In this document: positions 8,787 through 16,366 of the stretch, one piece after another
Numbering within the stretch: the first letter of the stretch is position 1
How the letters are laid out: each line of letters begins with the position of its first letter
NCBI GenBank assembly: GCA_002726315.1
Contig: PBSS01000014.1
Span: 1 to 39,955, forward strand
DNA length: 39,955 bases
Reading direction: 5' to 3'
Source of the DNA: Acidimicrobiaceae bacterium
GTDB lineage: Bacteria > Actinomycetota > Acidimicrobiia > Acidimicrobiales > MedAcidi-G1
Position numbers and translations under genes: made by a program
Notes under the pieces: model-generated
The model's database searches: none
What the model was told of the DNA's origin: nothing
Seen by the model: only the letters and a program-made list of their open reading frames with translations

Positions 8787-11285
8787 GTGGGCAGAAAATC
8801 AGCGCGTTCAGGATCATCCGGCAAGCCTGACGCTACGCAACGTGGAAGCCGAAACCGCAAGGGCCGCGACGATGGTCCCGAGCTGTCAGACGCCCCCGGT
8901 GGGCGACGGTCGGATAGCCGCAGGGTCCCGAGTGAGTCTCTCCTGCATCGAATGGGGAGGGCCGCTTTCGCTGGGCGGGCCGATGAACTGGTGGGCCTCG
9001 GCCTTGTCCTGGGTGGTCTGCTGACCGGCCTCTCGATCTACCTCGAAAAGGCGGGCATCGTCGGCAGGGTGATCGACAGTGGCACCGGTTGGACTGTCGG
9101 AATGACCAAGGTCGGTCTTCCCGTAGCCATGGTTGCCACGGGCCTCGCAATGTTTCGTGAGCGCAGCGAGTTCGGTGAGATCAGCAAGCGTCTCCCCGTT
9201 GGGTTATTCATGGCCCTGTTGAGCATCACAGGCCTGCTTCACCTTGGAAGAGGAAAGCCGGGCCTCTCCGAAGGAGCAGACGGCCTGGGTGCCGGTGGAG
9301 GCCTTCTGGGCCTAGCTGTGGGAGGTAGCTTGGATGCAGCGTTGGCGACCCTTGGAGCGGTATTGGTCCTTGTGGGAACAGGACTCGTTGCCTTAGCGGT
9401 CATTACCCGAACCTCGGCCAGCCAGGCTGCACGTGGCCTCATAGTGGTTGTTCGTCAGGCGGGGCGGGTTGTCTTGGCAGGGCTGGTTCCGTTGGGTCGC
9501 TCATTGAGGAACTGGGTGCAGAGCCTGCTCAGTGCTCCAGGCTCTGATGACCCACAGGTGGTCAGCCACCATGAGCAGCCTCCGCACCTACCACAGCAGG
9601 TCTACGAGCCTGCACCTGAGCCAGAGCTGGTTCCGGAATCGACTGGCTCCAACGAGGACGCTCCAGACCCGAAACCCGTCCCAGAAAAGCGTAGACGTCG
9701 AACAAAGGCATCAGCGGACAGTGGAGAGCAGCTCACCATCAAACTGGGCACGGCAGTAGCAGGTTCAACTTGGCGTCTTCCGCCCTTGTCGATCCTGTCG
9801 CGCAGCGAGACCCACGACATTGACGCCAAAGCCATTGAAGAGCGAGGCCGTCATCTCCAAGAGGCTCTTTCCGCTCATGGGGTCGAGACCCGGTTGATTG
9901 ACATGACCGTCGGCCCCACCGTTACCCGCTATGCACTCCAGTTGGGTGACGGGGTGAAGGTGGCCCGGGTGACGAGCCTGAACAAGGACATTGCTTACGC
10001 GTTGGCGGCAGCCGACGTGCGCATCTTGGCTCCGATTCCTGGACAGCAAGCAATTGGAATCGAGGTTCCCAACGAGGAGCGTGAGGTTGTTGCACTCGGC
10101 GACATCTTGTCGTCTGTGGTGGCAGCCAAGGCCCACCACCCTCTTGAGGCTGCAGTTGGGCGCGATATCGACGGTAAACCCGTGCTGTTGAACCTCGCAA
10201 CCATGCCTCACCTGCTCATCGCCGGAGCCACGGGTGCCGGTAAGTCATCGTGCATCAACTCGCTTGTCACCTCCGTGCTGATGCGTTCCACCCCTGAACA
10301 GGTCCGTTTGATCTTGATAGACCCCAAGAGAGTTGAGATGGGTCAATACGAGGGCGTGCCACACCTGCTTACGGCCCCAGTGACCGATCCCAAGAAGGCC
10401 GCTAACTCCCTCCACTGGGCAGTGCGCGAGATGGAGCGCCGTTACGGTCTGTTATCAGACTGCGGGTTCCGTGATATCGCTGGCTACAACGCGGCCTATG
10501 ACCGCGGTGAGCTGTCAGCACCGCTCGGAATGACTGACGAAGATGAGCCGTTGGTGTACCAGAGGCTGCCCTTCATCCTGATAGTCGTCGATGAGTTGTC
10601 TGACCTGATGATGGTGGCAGCGCGCGATGTCGAGGATTCGATCTGCCGCCTCGCCCAGATGGCCAGAGCTGTCGGAATCCACTTGGTAGTAGCCACGCAG
10701 CGACCCTCAGTGAATGTCATCACAGGGGTGATCAAGGCCAACATTCCTGCACGTCTGGCATTCGCGGTCTCCAGTTTGGCCGACAGCAGGGTGATCCTTG
10801 ATCAGCCTGGTGCCGAGCGCCTTGTCGGTCAGGGCGACATGCTGCTGCTTGGACCTAGTTCCAACACAGCACAGCGGATCCAGGGTGCGTGGGTAAGTGA
10901 GATCGAGGTGAGACAGGTTGTGTCCGCGTGGTCGTGTCAGGTAGACGACATTCTCCAAGGCGATGAAGGCACCCCGGTGACGACCAAGTTTCCCGTTCCG
11001 GATTCACCAACTGATTCGATTACTGACGACTCGACCCGCTCACTGGTGGACAGTGGTGGGGAGGAGGATGACCTCTTCGAGCAGGCCCGTGAACTTGTGG
11101 TGTCCAGTCAGTTGGGGTCCACATCCATGCTCCAGCGGAAACTACGTGTCGGGTTCGCCCGGGCCGGCCGACTCATGGACCAACTGGAGGAGGCCGGCGT
11201 AGTGGGGCCATCCACGGGTTCTAAGGCACGCGAGGTCCTACTAGGAAACGAGGGTCTCCAGAACCTGAACGAGCAGGGCCTTTAG
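8787..11285 (+). CDS. ftsK: DNA translocase FtsK
   Basis: This is the septum-anchored DNA pump that clears chromosome termini at division. The 832-residue protein has a basic N-terminus, about four membrane segments (roughly residues 69-206) and a Pro/Glu-rich linker (about 250-310). The RecA-like motor follows, with Walker A GATGAGKS at residues 480-487, LILIDPKRVEM and the Walker B ILIVVDELSDLMM. A C-terminal winged-helix gamma domain (from about residue 765, with SMLQRKLRVGFARAGRLMDQLE) reads KOPS-type sequences. The full domain set separates it from plasmid TraB/TraSA pumps. The start is GTG at 8787; a shorter N-terminus is possible because the first 60 residues are poorly conserved. Confidence 0.96.
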   Translation: MGRKSARSGSSGKPDATQRGSRNRKGRDDGPELSDAPGGRRSDSRRVPSESLLHRMGRAAFAGRADELVGLGLVLGGLLTGLSIYLEKAGIVGRVIDSGTGWTVGMTKVGLPVAMVATGLAMFRERSEFGEISKRLPVGLFMALLSITGLLHLGRGKPGLSEGADGLGAGGGLLGLAVGGSLDAALATLGAVLVLVGTGLVALAVITRTSASQAARGLIVVVRQAGRVVLAGLVPLGRSLRNWVQSLLSAPGSDDPQVVSHHEQPPHLPQQVYEPAPEPELVPESTGSNEDAPDPKPVPEKRRRRTKASADSGEQLTIKLGTAVAGSTWRLPPLSILSRSETHDIDAKAIEERGRHLQEALSAHGVETRLIDMTVGPTVTRYALQLGDGVKVARVTSLNKDIAYALAAADVRILAPIPGQQAIGIEVPNEEREVVALGDILSSVVAAKAHHPLEAAVGRDIDGKPVLLNLATMPHLLIAGATGAGKSSCINSLVTSVLMRSTPEQVRLILIDPKRVEMGQYEGVPHLLTAPVTDPKKAANSLHWAVREMERRYGLLSDCGFRDIAGYNAAYDRGELSAPLGMTDEDEPLVYQRLPFILIVVDELSDLMMVAARDVEDSICRLAQMARAVGIHLVVATQRPSVNVITGVIKANIPARLAFAVSSLADSRVILDQPGAERLVGQGDMLLLGPSSNTAQRIQGAWVSEIEVRQVVSAWSCQVDDILQGDEGTPVTTKFPVPDSPTDSITDDSTRSLVDSGGEEDDLFEQARELVVSSQLGSTSMLQRKLRVGFARAGRLMDQLEEAGVVGPSTGSKAREVLLGNEGLQNLNEQGL

Positions 11286-11289
11286 GCTG

Positions 11290-11318
11290 CTACGGGAGAC
11301 AGGTGGTCTTGCTCCCGT
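11290..11318 (+). terminator. Hairpin after ftsK, possible terminator
   Basis: ACGGGAG (11292-11298) can pair with CTCCCGT (11312-11318) just after the ftsK stop, with a 13-nt loop and no clear T-run. The 5' arm, extended to CTACGGGAG, also pairs perfectly over 9 bp with CTCCCGTAG at 11362-11370, next to rimO. Confidence 0.4.
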
Positions 11319-11367
11319 GATTGTCGACTGATGCCAAGAAGGGTGACCTGCCCGTTGTCGCCTCCCG

Positions 11368-11373
11368 TAGCCT
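11368..11373 (+). promoter_or_regulatory. -10 box for rimO
   Basis: TAGCCT lies 9 nt before the rimO ATG. It is the same hexamer as at dapB, miaB, dapD and the cyclase gene, with a slightly longer spacing, and no ribosome binding site is visible. Confidence 0.5.
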
Positions 11374-11382
11374 TGCCCAGGT

Positions 11383-12627
11383 ATGTCCGAGAAGCGCTAC
11401 CACCTGGTGACCCTGGGCTGTCCTAAGAACCAGGTCGACTCAGACAAGTTGGCAGGAACGTTGGTGGCCGATGGCATGGTGGAGAGTGATGTTCCTGACG
11501 ACGCGGACCTGATCGTGGTCAATACGTGCGCGTTCATCGAGGAAGCTAGGCAGGAGTCGATCGATACGGTTCTGGCCCTCGCTGACGTACGGCGCGATGG
11601 GGCACGCCTGGTCGTTACCGGTTGTATGGCCGAGCGCTACGGCGATGAACTGGCCGGGACACTGCCTGAGGCTGATTCGGTTAGTGGTTTTGGAATACCA
11701 GTCACGCTGGGGCGCAGAGTCAGCGCGGGACCTATGCCCATGTTGGACCTGTTGAACCTGCCCAGACCTTCAAGCCCACGACCCTGGGCATATGTGAAAG
11801 TTGCTGAGGGTTGCGATCGGTCGTGTGGTTTTTGCGCCATTCCGACATTTCGCGGCCCGCAACGCAGCCGCCCCGTTTCTTCGATACTTGACGAGGTGGA
11901 TGCCCTCGGGGTTCGTGAGGTAGTGCTGGTTGCCCAGGATCTAGCTTCTTTCGGGCTTGACCAGGGGACCGGTGAGCGAGCAATCATTCCGTTGATAGAG
12001 GCCACCGCCGACCGTGTAGACAGGGTGCGACTGTTGTACCTCTATCCGTCTGACCTGACCGATGGCCTTGTGGAAGCAGTGCTCGCAACTGGTGTTCCAT
12101 ACTTCGACCTCTCCCTCCAGCACGTTTCACGACGACTCCTGCGAAACATGCGCAGGTGGGGCGACGGCAGACGTTTCCGTGAAAGGATCGACTACATCAG
12201 GAACCTTGATGCGACAGCCACTTTCAGGTCCAACTTCATCGTGGGGTACCCCGGCGAGACCGAGGAAGATCACGATGAACTGCTGGCCTTTGTCGAGAAC
12301 GCCAGGCTGGACTGGTGTGGCTTTTTCGCATTTAGCGAGGAGGCTGGGACGCACGCAGTCGGCCTTTCCGACAAGGTCTCTCCGGGTTTGGTGGCTGAGC
12401 GCTTGCGGGAGTTGAGCGAGTTGCAGGATGCCATTACAGCGAAACGACGAGACGCCCTTATTGGTGGCGAGCTCGTCGTGCTGGTTGATGAGCCTGGTGT
12501 TGGACGCACCCACCGTGAGGCCCCCGAAATCGATGGTGTGGTGCATGTATCCCGCGAGCTTCCCGTGGGGGAGTTTGCCACTGTCTTGGCCACAGGTGCC
12601 CTGGGGCCAGACTTGGAGGCCACGTGA
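11383..12627 (+). CDS. rimO: Ribosomal protein S12 methylthiotransferase
   Basis: This radical-SAM enzyme adds a methylthio group to an Asp of ribosomal protein S12. It has the UPF0004 N-terminal domain (VTLGCPKNQVDSDKL, which distinguishes RimO from MiaB) and the radical-SAM cluster Cys144-x3-Cys148-x2-Cys151 in GCDRSCGFC. A short C-terminal TRAM-like region (from about residue 360) follows. The 414 residues are slightly short for the family. pgsA starts inside its stop codon (GTGA overlap), indicating translational coupling. The other methylthiotransferase, miaB, is 4 kb downstream, and the two are clearly separate paralogues. Confidence 0.95.
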   Translation: MSEKRYHLVTLGCPKNQVDSDKLAGTLVADGMVESDVPDDADLIVVNTCAFIEEARQESIDTVLALADVRRDGARLVVTGCMAERYGDELAGTLPEADSVSGFGIPVTLGRRVSAGPMPMLDLLNLPRPSSPRPWAYVKVAEGCDRSCGFCAIPTFRGPQRSRPVSSILDEVDALGVREVVLVAQDLASFGLDQGTGERAIIPLIEATADRVDRVRLLYLYPSDLTDGLVEAVLATGVPYFDLSLQHVSRRLLRNMRRWGDGRRFRERIDYIRNLDATATFRSNFIVGYPGETEEDHDELLAFVENARLDWCGFFAFSEEAGTHAVGLSDKVSPGLVAERLRELSELQDAITAKRRDALIGGELVVLVDEPGVGRTHREAPEIDGVVHVSRELPVGEFATVLATGALGPDLEAT

Positions 12628-13196
12628 GGATCACACGCCATCTGGGCACGGTTGTCAGTCCTGCCAACTTGGTCACACTGGCGCGTCTGGTGTTTGCCCC
12701 GGTGCTGTTTGGGATGGTGCTGGCGGCTGAGGACACTGCGGGTACCTCCTGGGGCGGGTTCCTGCTGGGCGGAGTGCTCGGCGCCTCAGACTTCTTCGAT
12801 GGGGTGCTCGCGCGCCGCCGCGGCACAGTCAGCCGATGGGGAGCATTCCTTGACCCACTGGCCGACAAGGTGGTTGTGATCGGGGTGGCGGTCAGTCTCG
12901 TGGTGGTGGAGCGCTACTCCCTTCTACCGGTGATGCTGTTGACTCTCCGCGAAGTGGTGATCACGTTCTACCGACTCTGGTACGTCCGCCGAGGTTTGGC
13001 GGTTCCCGCCCGTAGGTCGGCCAAGTGGAAGACCAGTGTCCAGGGCTTGGCCCTGATGTTGGCTGTGCTGCCGCCGCTCGAGGGAGCAGACCTCCTTGTT
13101 GAAGCTGTTCTCTGGATTGCAGTTGCCTTCACCCTGGTTTCGGGGGTTCAGTACCTAGTTGACGGCAACCGTGCTACCAGTCGGACCGGGGCGTAG
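12624..13196 (+). CDS. pgsA: CDP-alcohol phosphatidyltransferase (PgsA-like)
   Basis: This integral membrane enzyme transfers a phosphatidyl group from CDP-diacylglycerol, most likely to glycerol 3-phosphate, the first committed step to phosphatidylglycerol and cardiolipin. The full family signature is present: Asp56-x2-Asp59-Gly-x2-Ala-Arg-x8-Gly73-x3-Asp77-x3-Asp81. Several hydrophobic helices are evident in its 190 residues. The GTG start overlaps the rimO stop by 4 bp. The location before cinA and recA matches mycobacterial pgsA3. The acceptor alcohol cannot be read from the sequence, so a related phospholipid synthase remains possible. Confidence 0.9.
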   Translation: MRITRHLGTVVSPANLVTLARLVFAPVLFGMVLAAEDTAGTSWGGFLLGGVLGASDFFDGVLARRRGTVSRWGAFLDPLADKVVVIGVAVSLVVVERYSLLPVMLLTLREVVITFYRLWYVRRGLAVPARRSAKWKTSVQGLALMLAVLPPLEGADLLVEAVLWIAVAFTLVSGVQYLVDGNRATSRTGA

Positions 13197-13211
13197 GGAG
13201 GAGACCGGACC

Positions 13212-14456
13212 GTGCAGTGTGAGATCGTCGCAGTTGGCACCGAGTTGCTGCTCGGGCAGATCGTAGACACAAACTCGGCGTGGATCGGGGAGCAGTTGGC
13301 CCTGTCGGGGATCGATTGCCACCGTCACACAACAGTGGGTGACAATCGTGAGCGCATGATGGCGGCATTCCGCGAGGCGCTAGATCGGGCCGATGCCGTG
13401 ATTGTGACCGGTGGGCTGGGCCCCACACAAGATGACATCACTCGTGAGGTGGTGGCCGAACTGATGGGTGTGACGATGGAGCGCGACCATGGACTGGCTG
13501 ACCGAATCAAGTCTCGGTTCGCTGGGAGGGGTCGAAAGATGCCAGCCAACAATCTGCGACAGGCCGACGTACCGGTGGGTGCCACGCCGATGCTTGAACT
13601 GCCGGGAACCGCACCGGGCCTGGTATGTCCTGTGGGTGACAAGGTGCTCTACACGGTTCCCGGTGTTCCATGGGAGATGAAGGAGATGCTTAAGGGAACA
13701 GTCTTGCCTGACCTGCGACGCAGAGCTGGAACCGTGTCGGTCATCGGCTCGCGGACGCTGCGCACGTGGGGGCAGTCCGAGTCGGGCCTAGCTGAAATGT
13801 TGGCTGACGAGATCGACCGCCTTGATGTGGAGGGTGGTCCCACACTGGCATTCCTGGCCAGTGGTATCGAGGGTTTGAAGGTCCGAATTACGGCAAAGGC
13901 CCCCACTCCAGGCGAGGTCGAGGCGATTCTTGATGATGAGGAAGCCAGAGTAAGTTCAATCATTGGCCCCATCGTGTTCGGTCTAGACGGGGCAAACATG
14001 GAGTCGGTAGTGCTGGACGAACTCGTTTCCCAAGGCCTCACTTTGGCAGTGGCCGAGTCCCTCACCGGCGGCCTCATTGGATCCCGCCTCACCGATGTGC
14101 CCGGCTCCAGTCGTGCCTTTCGCGGCTCAGTGGTCGCCTATGCCGGTGACGTCAAGCGAGAATTGCTGGATGTCACCGATGGTCCGGTGGTGAGTGAGGA
14201 GGCAGTTTCTGCCATGGCATCGGCTGTGTGTCGGGTGCTCGATGCTGACGTCTCAGTAGCGGTGAGCGGTGTTGCGGGTCCTGATCCACAGGATGGCCAG
14301 GAGCCCGGTACGGTCTGGATGGCCACGTGTGTTGACGGCGAGACCGAGACAGTGAAGGTCGTATTTCCTTTCGATCGCGTGAGGACACGTCAGTTCACGG
14401 TGATTTCGGTGCTGAACTTGCTTCGCTTGCGCCTCCTGAAGCGTCGGGGAGGCTGA
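13212..14456 (+). CDS. cinA: CinA family protein
   Basis: The protein has two domains. The N-terminal MoCF/MogA-like domain (CEIVAVGTELLLGQIVDTNS, with VTGGLGPTQDDITRE) is associated in characterised members with ADP-ribose pyrophosphatase activity. The C-terminal CinA domain (LAVAESLTGGLIGSRLTDVPG, SVVAYAGDVKRELL) is linked to nicotinamide-nucleotide amidase activity and hence to pyridine nucleotide recycling. Its 414 residues match full-length CinA. The GTG start is 10 nt after GGAGG in a strong GGGAGGAG ribosome binding site that overlaps the pgsA stop codon. Despite the name, competence is not implied. It converges with msrB, with only 18 bp between the two genes. Confidence 0.94.
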   Translation: MQCEIVAVGTELLLGQIVDTNSAWIGEQLALSGIDCHRHTTVGDNRERMMAAFREALDRADAVIVTGGLGPTQDDITREVVAELMGVTMERDHGLADRIKSRFAGRGRKMPANNLRQADVPVGATPMLELPGTAPGLVCPVGDKVLYTVPGVPWEMKEMLKGTVLPDLRRRAGTVSVIGSRTLRTWGQSESGLAEMLADEIDRLDVEGGPTLAFLASGIEGLKVRITAKAPTPGEVEAILDDEEARVSSIIGPIVFGLDGANMESVVLDELVSQGLTLAVAESLTGGLIGSRLTDVPGSSRAFRGSVVAYAGDVKRELLDVTDGPVVSEEAVSAMASAVCRVLDADVSVAVSGVAGPDPQDGQEPGTVWMATCVDGETETVKVVFPFDRVRTRQFTVISVLNLLRLRLLKRRGG

Positions 14457-14474
14457 CTGGCGGGAAGTTGCTGA

Positions 14475-14879
14475 TCAGTTGGTCTGGCCGTCGTCAGGCT
14501 CAAGGGTTATGCAGGCCGAGTTGATGCAATAGCGGTCACCAGTTGGCTGGGGGCCATCAGGAAAGACATGGCCCAGGTGGGCGCCGCACGAACTGCATGT
14601 GGTCTCAGTGCGTACCCGCCCCAGACTGTGGTCTGGGCTCTCGGAAACAAGGCCTGTGCTGAGGGGTTCCCAGAAGCTGGGCCAGCCGCAGCCGGCATCA
14701 AACTTTTTGGTACTGGCGAAGAGGGGCTCATCACAGACGATGCAGCAGTAGGTGCCAGACCTCTCATCGTCCCAGTACTCGCCAGTGAATGGAGCTTCGG
14801 TTCCAGCCTCCTGGGTGCAGTGGTACTGCATGGACGTCAGGCGCGAACGGAGCTGCTCGTCTGTTTCATCGGTACCCAT
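14475..14879 (-). CDS. msrB: Peptide-methionine (R)-S-oxide reductase
   Basis: The enzyme repairs methionine R-sulfoxide in proteins. The product has two CxxC zinc pairs (CIVC and CSSC), the substrate-site segment CGWPSFW, and the catalytic Cys in RYCINSAC. I place the start at 14879 (ATG, MGTDETDEQL), giving 134 residues, the normal MsrB length. A start at 14957 would add 26 unrelated residues and run through the SOS-box promoter of recA. The chosen ATG is also 8 nt from a TACCTT box on the minus strand. It stands alone between cinA and recA, where mycobacteria carry other genes. Confidence 0.95.
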   Translation of the reverse strand: MGTDETDEQLRSRLTSMQYHCTQEAGTEAPFTGEYWDDERSGTYCCIVCDEPLFASTKKFDAGCGWPSFWEPLSTGLVSESPDHSLGRVRTETTCSSCGAHLGHVFPDGPQPTGDRYCINSACITLEPDDGQTN

Positions 14880-14887
14880 GGGTACCG

Positions 14888-14893
14888 AAGGTA
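14888..14893 (-). promoter_or_regulatory. -10 box for leaderless msrB
   Basis: Read on the minus strand this is TACCTT, 8 nt before the msrB ATG at 14879, without a ribosome binding site. It supports the shorter start. Confidence 0.5.
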
Positions 14894-14934
14894 GTGCTAT
14901 GGAGTAGGAGATTGCTATGAAGTATCGAGAATGC

Positions 14935-14964
14935 TTGCATCGAACGCCTGTTCGCAATTACGAT
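14935..14964 (+). promoter_or_regulatory. recA promoter containing a LexA (SOS) box
   Basis: The -35 TTGCAT (14935-14940) and -10 TACGAT (14959-14964) are separated by 18 bp. GAACGCCTGTTC (14942-14953) fills most of that spacer and is a perfect match to the actinobacterial/Gram-positive SOS operator GAAC-N4-GTTC. LexA bound there would block RNA polymerase directly. The transcript start would be near 14971, giving a leader of about 120 nt. Confidence 0.88.
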
Positions 14965-15094
14965 GATGTCATTCGCTGAGGTGGATTCGTATGGGATCGC
15001 TGTCACACCCCGTACATAGGTTCGTCTGCAGTCGACCCAACCACATCACATCACGCAACGATTCGCGAAAGATCATCGGAAACGGAGAACCACG

Positions 15095-16234
15095 ATGGCA
15101 AAGAGCAACAGAACCAGAAACGGGAGTACAGACCAGGTGCTCCAAGCCTCCCCCGAGGGGCGTGAGAAGGCTCTCGACATGGCGTTGGGGCAGATCGAGA
15201 AGCAGTTTGGCCAAGGTGCCGTGATGAAGATGGGCGACAAGGGTTCCATGGCTATCGAGTCAGTTCCTACCGGAGCTCTGGCACTTGACCTAGCACTCGG
15301 AATAGGTGGTCTTCCAAGGGGCAGGGTGGCCGAGATCTACGGCCCCGAGGGTTCCGGAAAGACCACTTTGGCGATTCACGTGGTGGCTGAGGCTCAACGT
15401 AACGGTGGTATCTGTGCCTATGTGGATGCAGAACACGCCATGGACCCCGTCTATGCCAGGGCCATCGGTGTCGATGTTGACGAGCTCCTGATATCCCAGC
15501 CAGATACAGGTGAGCAGGCGTTGGAGATCACCGACATGCTCATCCGTTCAGGTGCGATTGACGTAATCGTCATCGATTCGGTGGCAGCGCTCACCCCACG
15601 GGCCGAGATCGAAGGCGAGATGGGTGACACACATGTAGGTCTGCAAGCCCGGCTTATGTCACAGGCGCTGCGCAAGCTGACCTCGAACCTCAACAAGTCG
15701 AACACCATCTGCATCTTCATTAATCAGTTGCGCGAGAAGATCGGTGTCATGTTCGGTTCACCCGAAACCACGCCAGGTGGCAGGGCCCTCAAGTTCTATT
15801 CCTCTGTCCGTCTTGATATTCGTCGCATCGAAGCCATCAAGGACGGGGTCGAGGTAGTTGGCAACCGTACCCGCGTGAAGGTTGTCAAGAACAAGTGCGC
15901 TCCACCCTTTCGTCAGGCTGAGTTTGACATCATGTACGGGAAGGGAATTAGCCGTGAGGGATCGGTCATCGACTTAGCCGTGGACCTTGACATCGTCAAG
16001 AAGTCAGGTGCTTGGTACACCTACGAGGGCGAACAGTTGGGCCAGGGTCGCGAGAATGCCAAAACGTTCCTAGTCGACAACCCGGAGGTCATGGTCGAGA
16101 TAACTGATCGGGTTTGGCGCGAGGTGGCCCCCGAGGACCCGGAGATCAAAGTTGAGGAGGCGCCTCCCCCGGAAGCCGAGGCCAGCGATGAGTTCACACC
16201 GGCTGACGATGAGCCAATCTCGATAGGGGACTGA
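15095..16234 (+). CDS. recA: Recombinase RecA
   Basis: RecA performs homologous recombination and acts as co-protease for LexA autocleavage in the SOS response. The 379-residue protein has Walker A GPEGSGKT at residues 83-90, the Walker B strand [12 protein letters not shown], the [22 protein letters not shown] loop-2 region, and an acidic C-terminal tail ([20 protein letters not shown]). It is uninterrupted: there is no intein, unlike M. tuberculosis RecA. The ATG is 7 nt after GGAG. Transcription is LexA-controlled from the promoter described upstream. The usual actinobacterial follower recX is absent; miaB comes next, 132 bp downstream. Confidence 0.99.
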   Translation: MAKSNRTRNGSTDQVLQASPEGREKALDMALGQIEKQFGQGAVMKMGDKGSMAIESVPTGALALDLALGIGGLPRGRVAEIYGPEGSGKTTLAIHVVAEAQRNGGICAYVDAEHAMDPVYARAIGVDVDELLISQPDTGEQALEITDMLIRSGAIDVIVIDSVAALTPRAEIEGEMGDTHVGLQARLMSQALRKLTSNLNKSNTICIFINQLREKIGVMFGSPETTPGGRALKFYSSVRLDIRRIEAIKDGVEVVGNRTRVKVVKNKCAPPFRQAEFDIMYGKGISREGSVIDLAVDLDIVKKSGAWYTYEGEQLGQGRENAKTFLVDNPEVMVEITDRVWREVAPEDPEIKVEEAPPPEAEASDEFTPADDEPISIGD

Positions 16235-16258
16235 TCTGTCCCCAGCAAATACCTCCGG

Positions 16259-16306
16259 CCGACGGTCGTCGTCCCGTTCCCCCTCCTGGGGCGACGGCCC
16301 GGTCGG
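16259..16306 (+). terminator. Imperfect hairpin after recA
   Basis: CCGAC (16259-16263) pairs with GTCGG (16302-16306), CGTCG (16267-16271) with CGACG (16292-16296), and CCCC (16280-16283) with GGGG (16288-16291). This makes a bulged stem closing on a TCCT loop. There is no T-run. It may end the recA transcript before the separate miaB promoter. Confidence 0.35.
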
Positions 16307-16353
16307 AAACTTCAATCGGTAACTCCCGGAGGGGCCGGCGGGTCTACAACATC

Positions 16354-16359
16354 TAGCCT
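16354..16359 (+). promoter_or_regulatory. -10 box for leaderless miaB
   Basis: TAGCCT lies exactly 7 nt before the miaB ATG at 16367, and no ribosome binding site is present. The hexamer and spacing are identical to those at dapB, dapD and the cyclase gene. Confidence 0.65.
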
Positions 16360-16366
16360 GAGGTGT

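Noticed and set aside
8787-11285. Conjugative FtsK/TraB-like pump marking an integrated element
   Set aside because: The four membrane segments, motor and gamma winged-helix, together with the core-genome neighbours, fit the chromosomal FtsK.
14880-14957. Longer msrB with 26 more N-terminal residues
   Set aside because: The extension is not family-like and would place the recA SOS box and promoter inside msrB. A TACCTT box 8 nt before 14879 supports the shorter form.
15095-16234. Intein in RecA, as in M. tuberculosis
   Set aside because: The RecA reading frame is continuous, of normal length, with all motifs adjacent.
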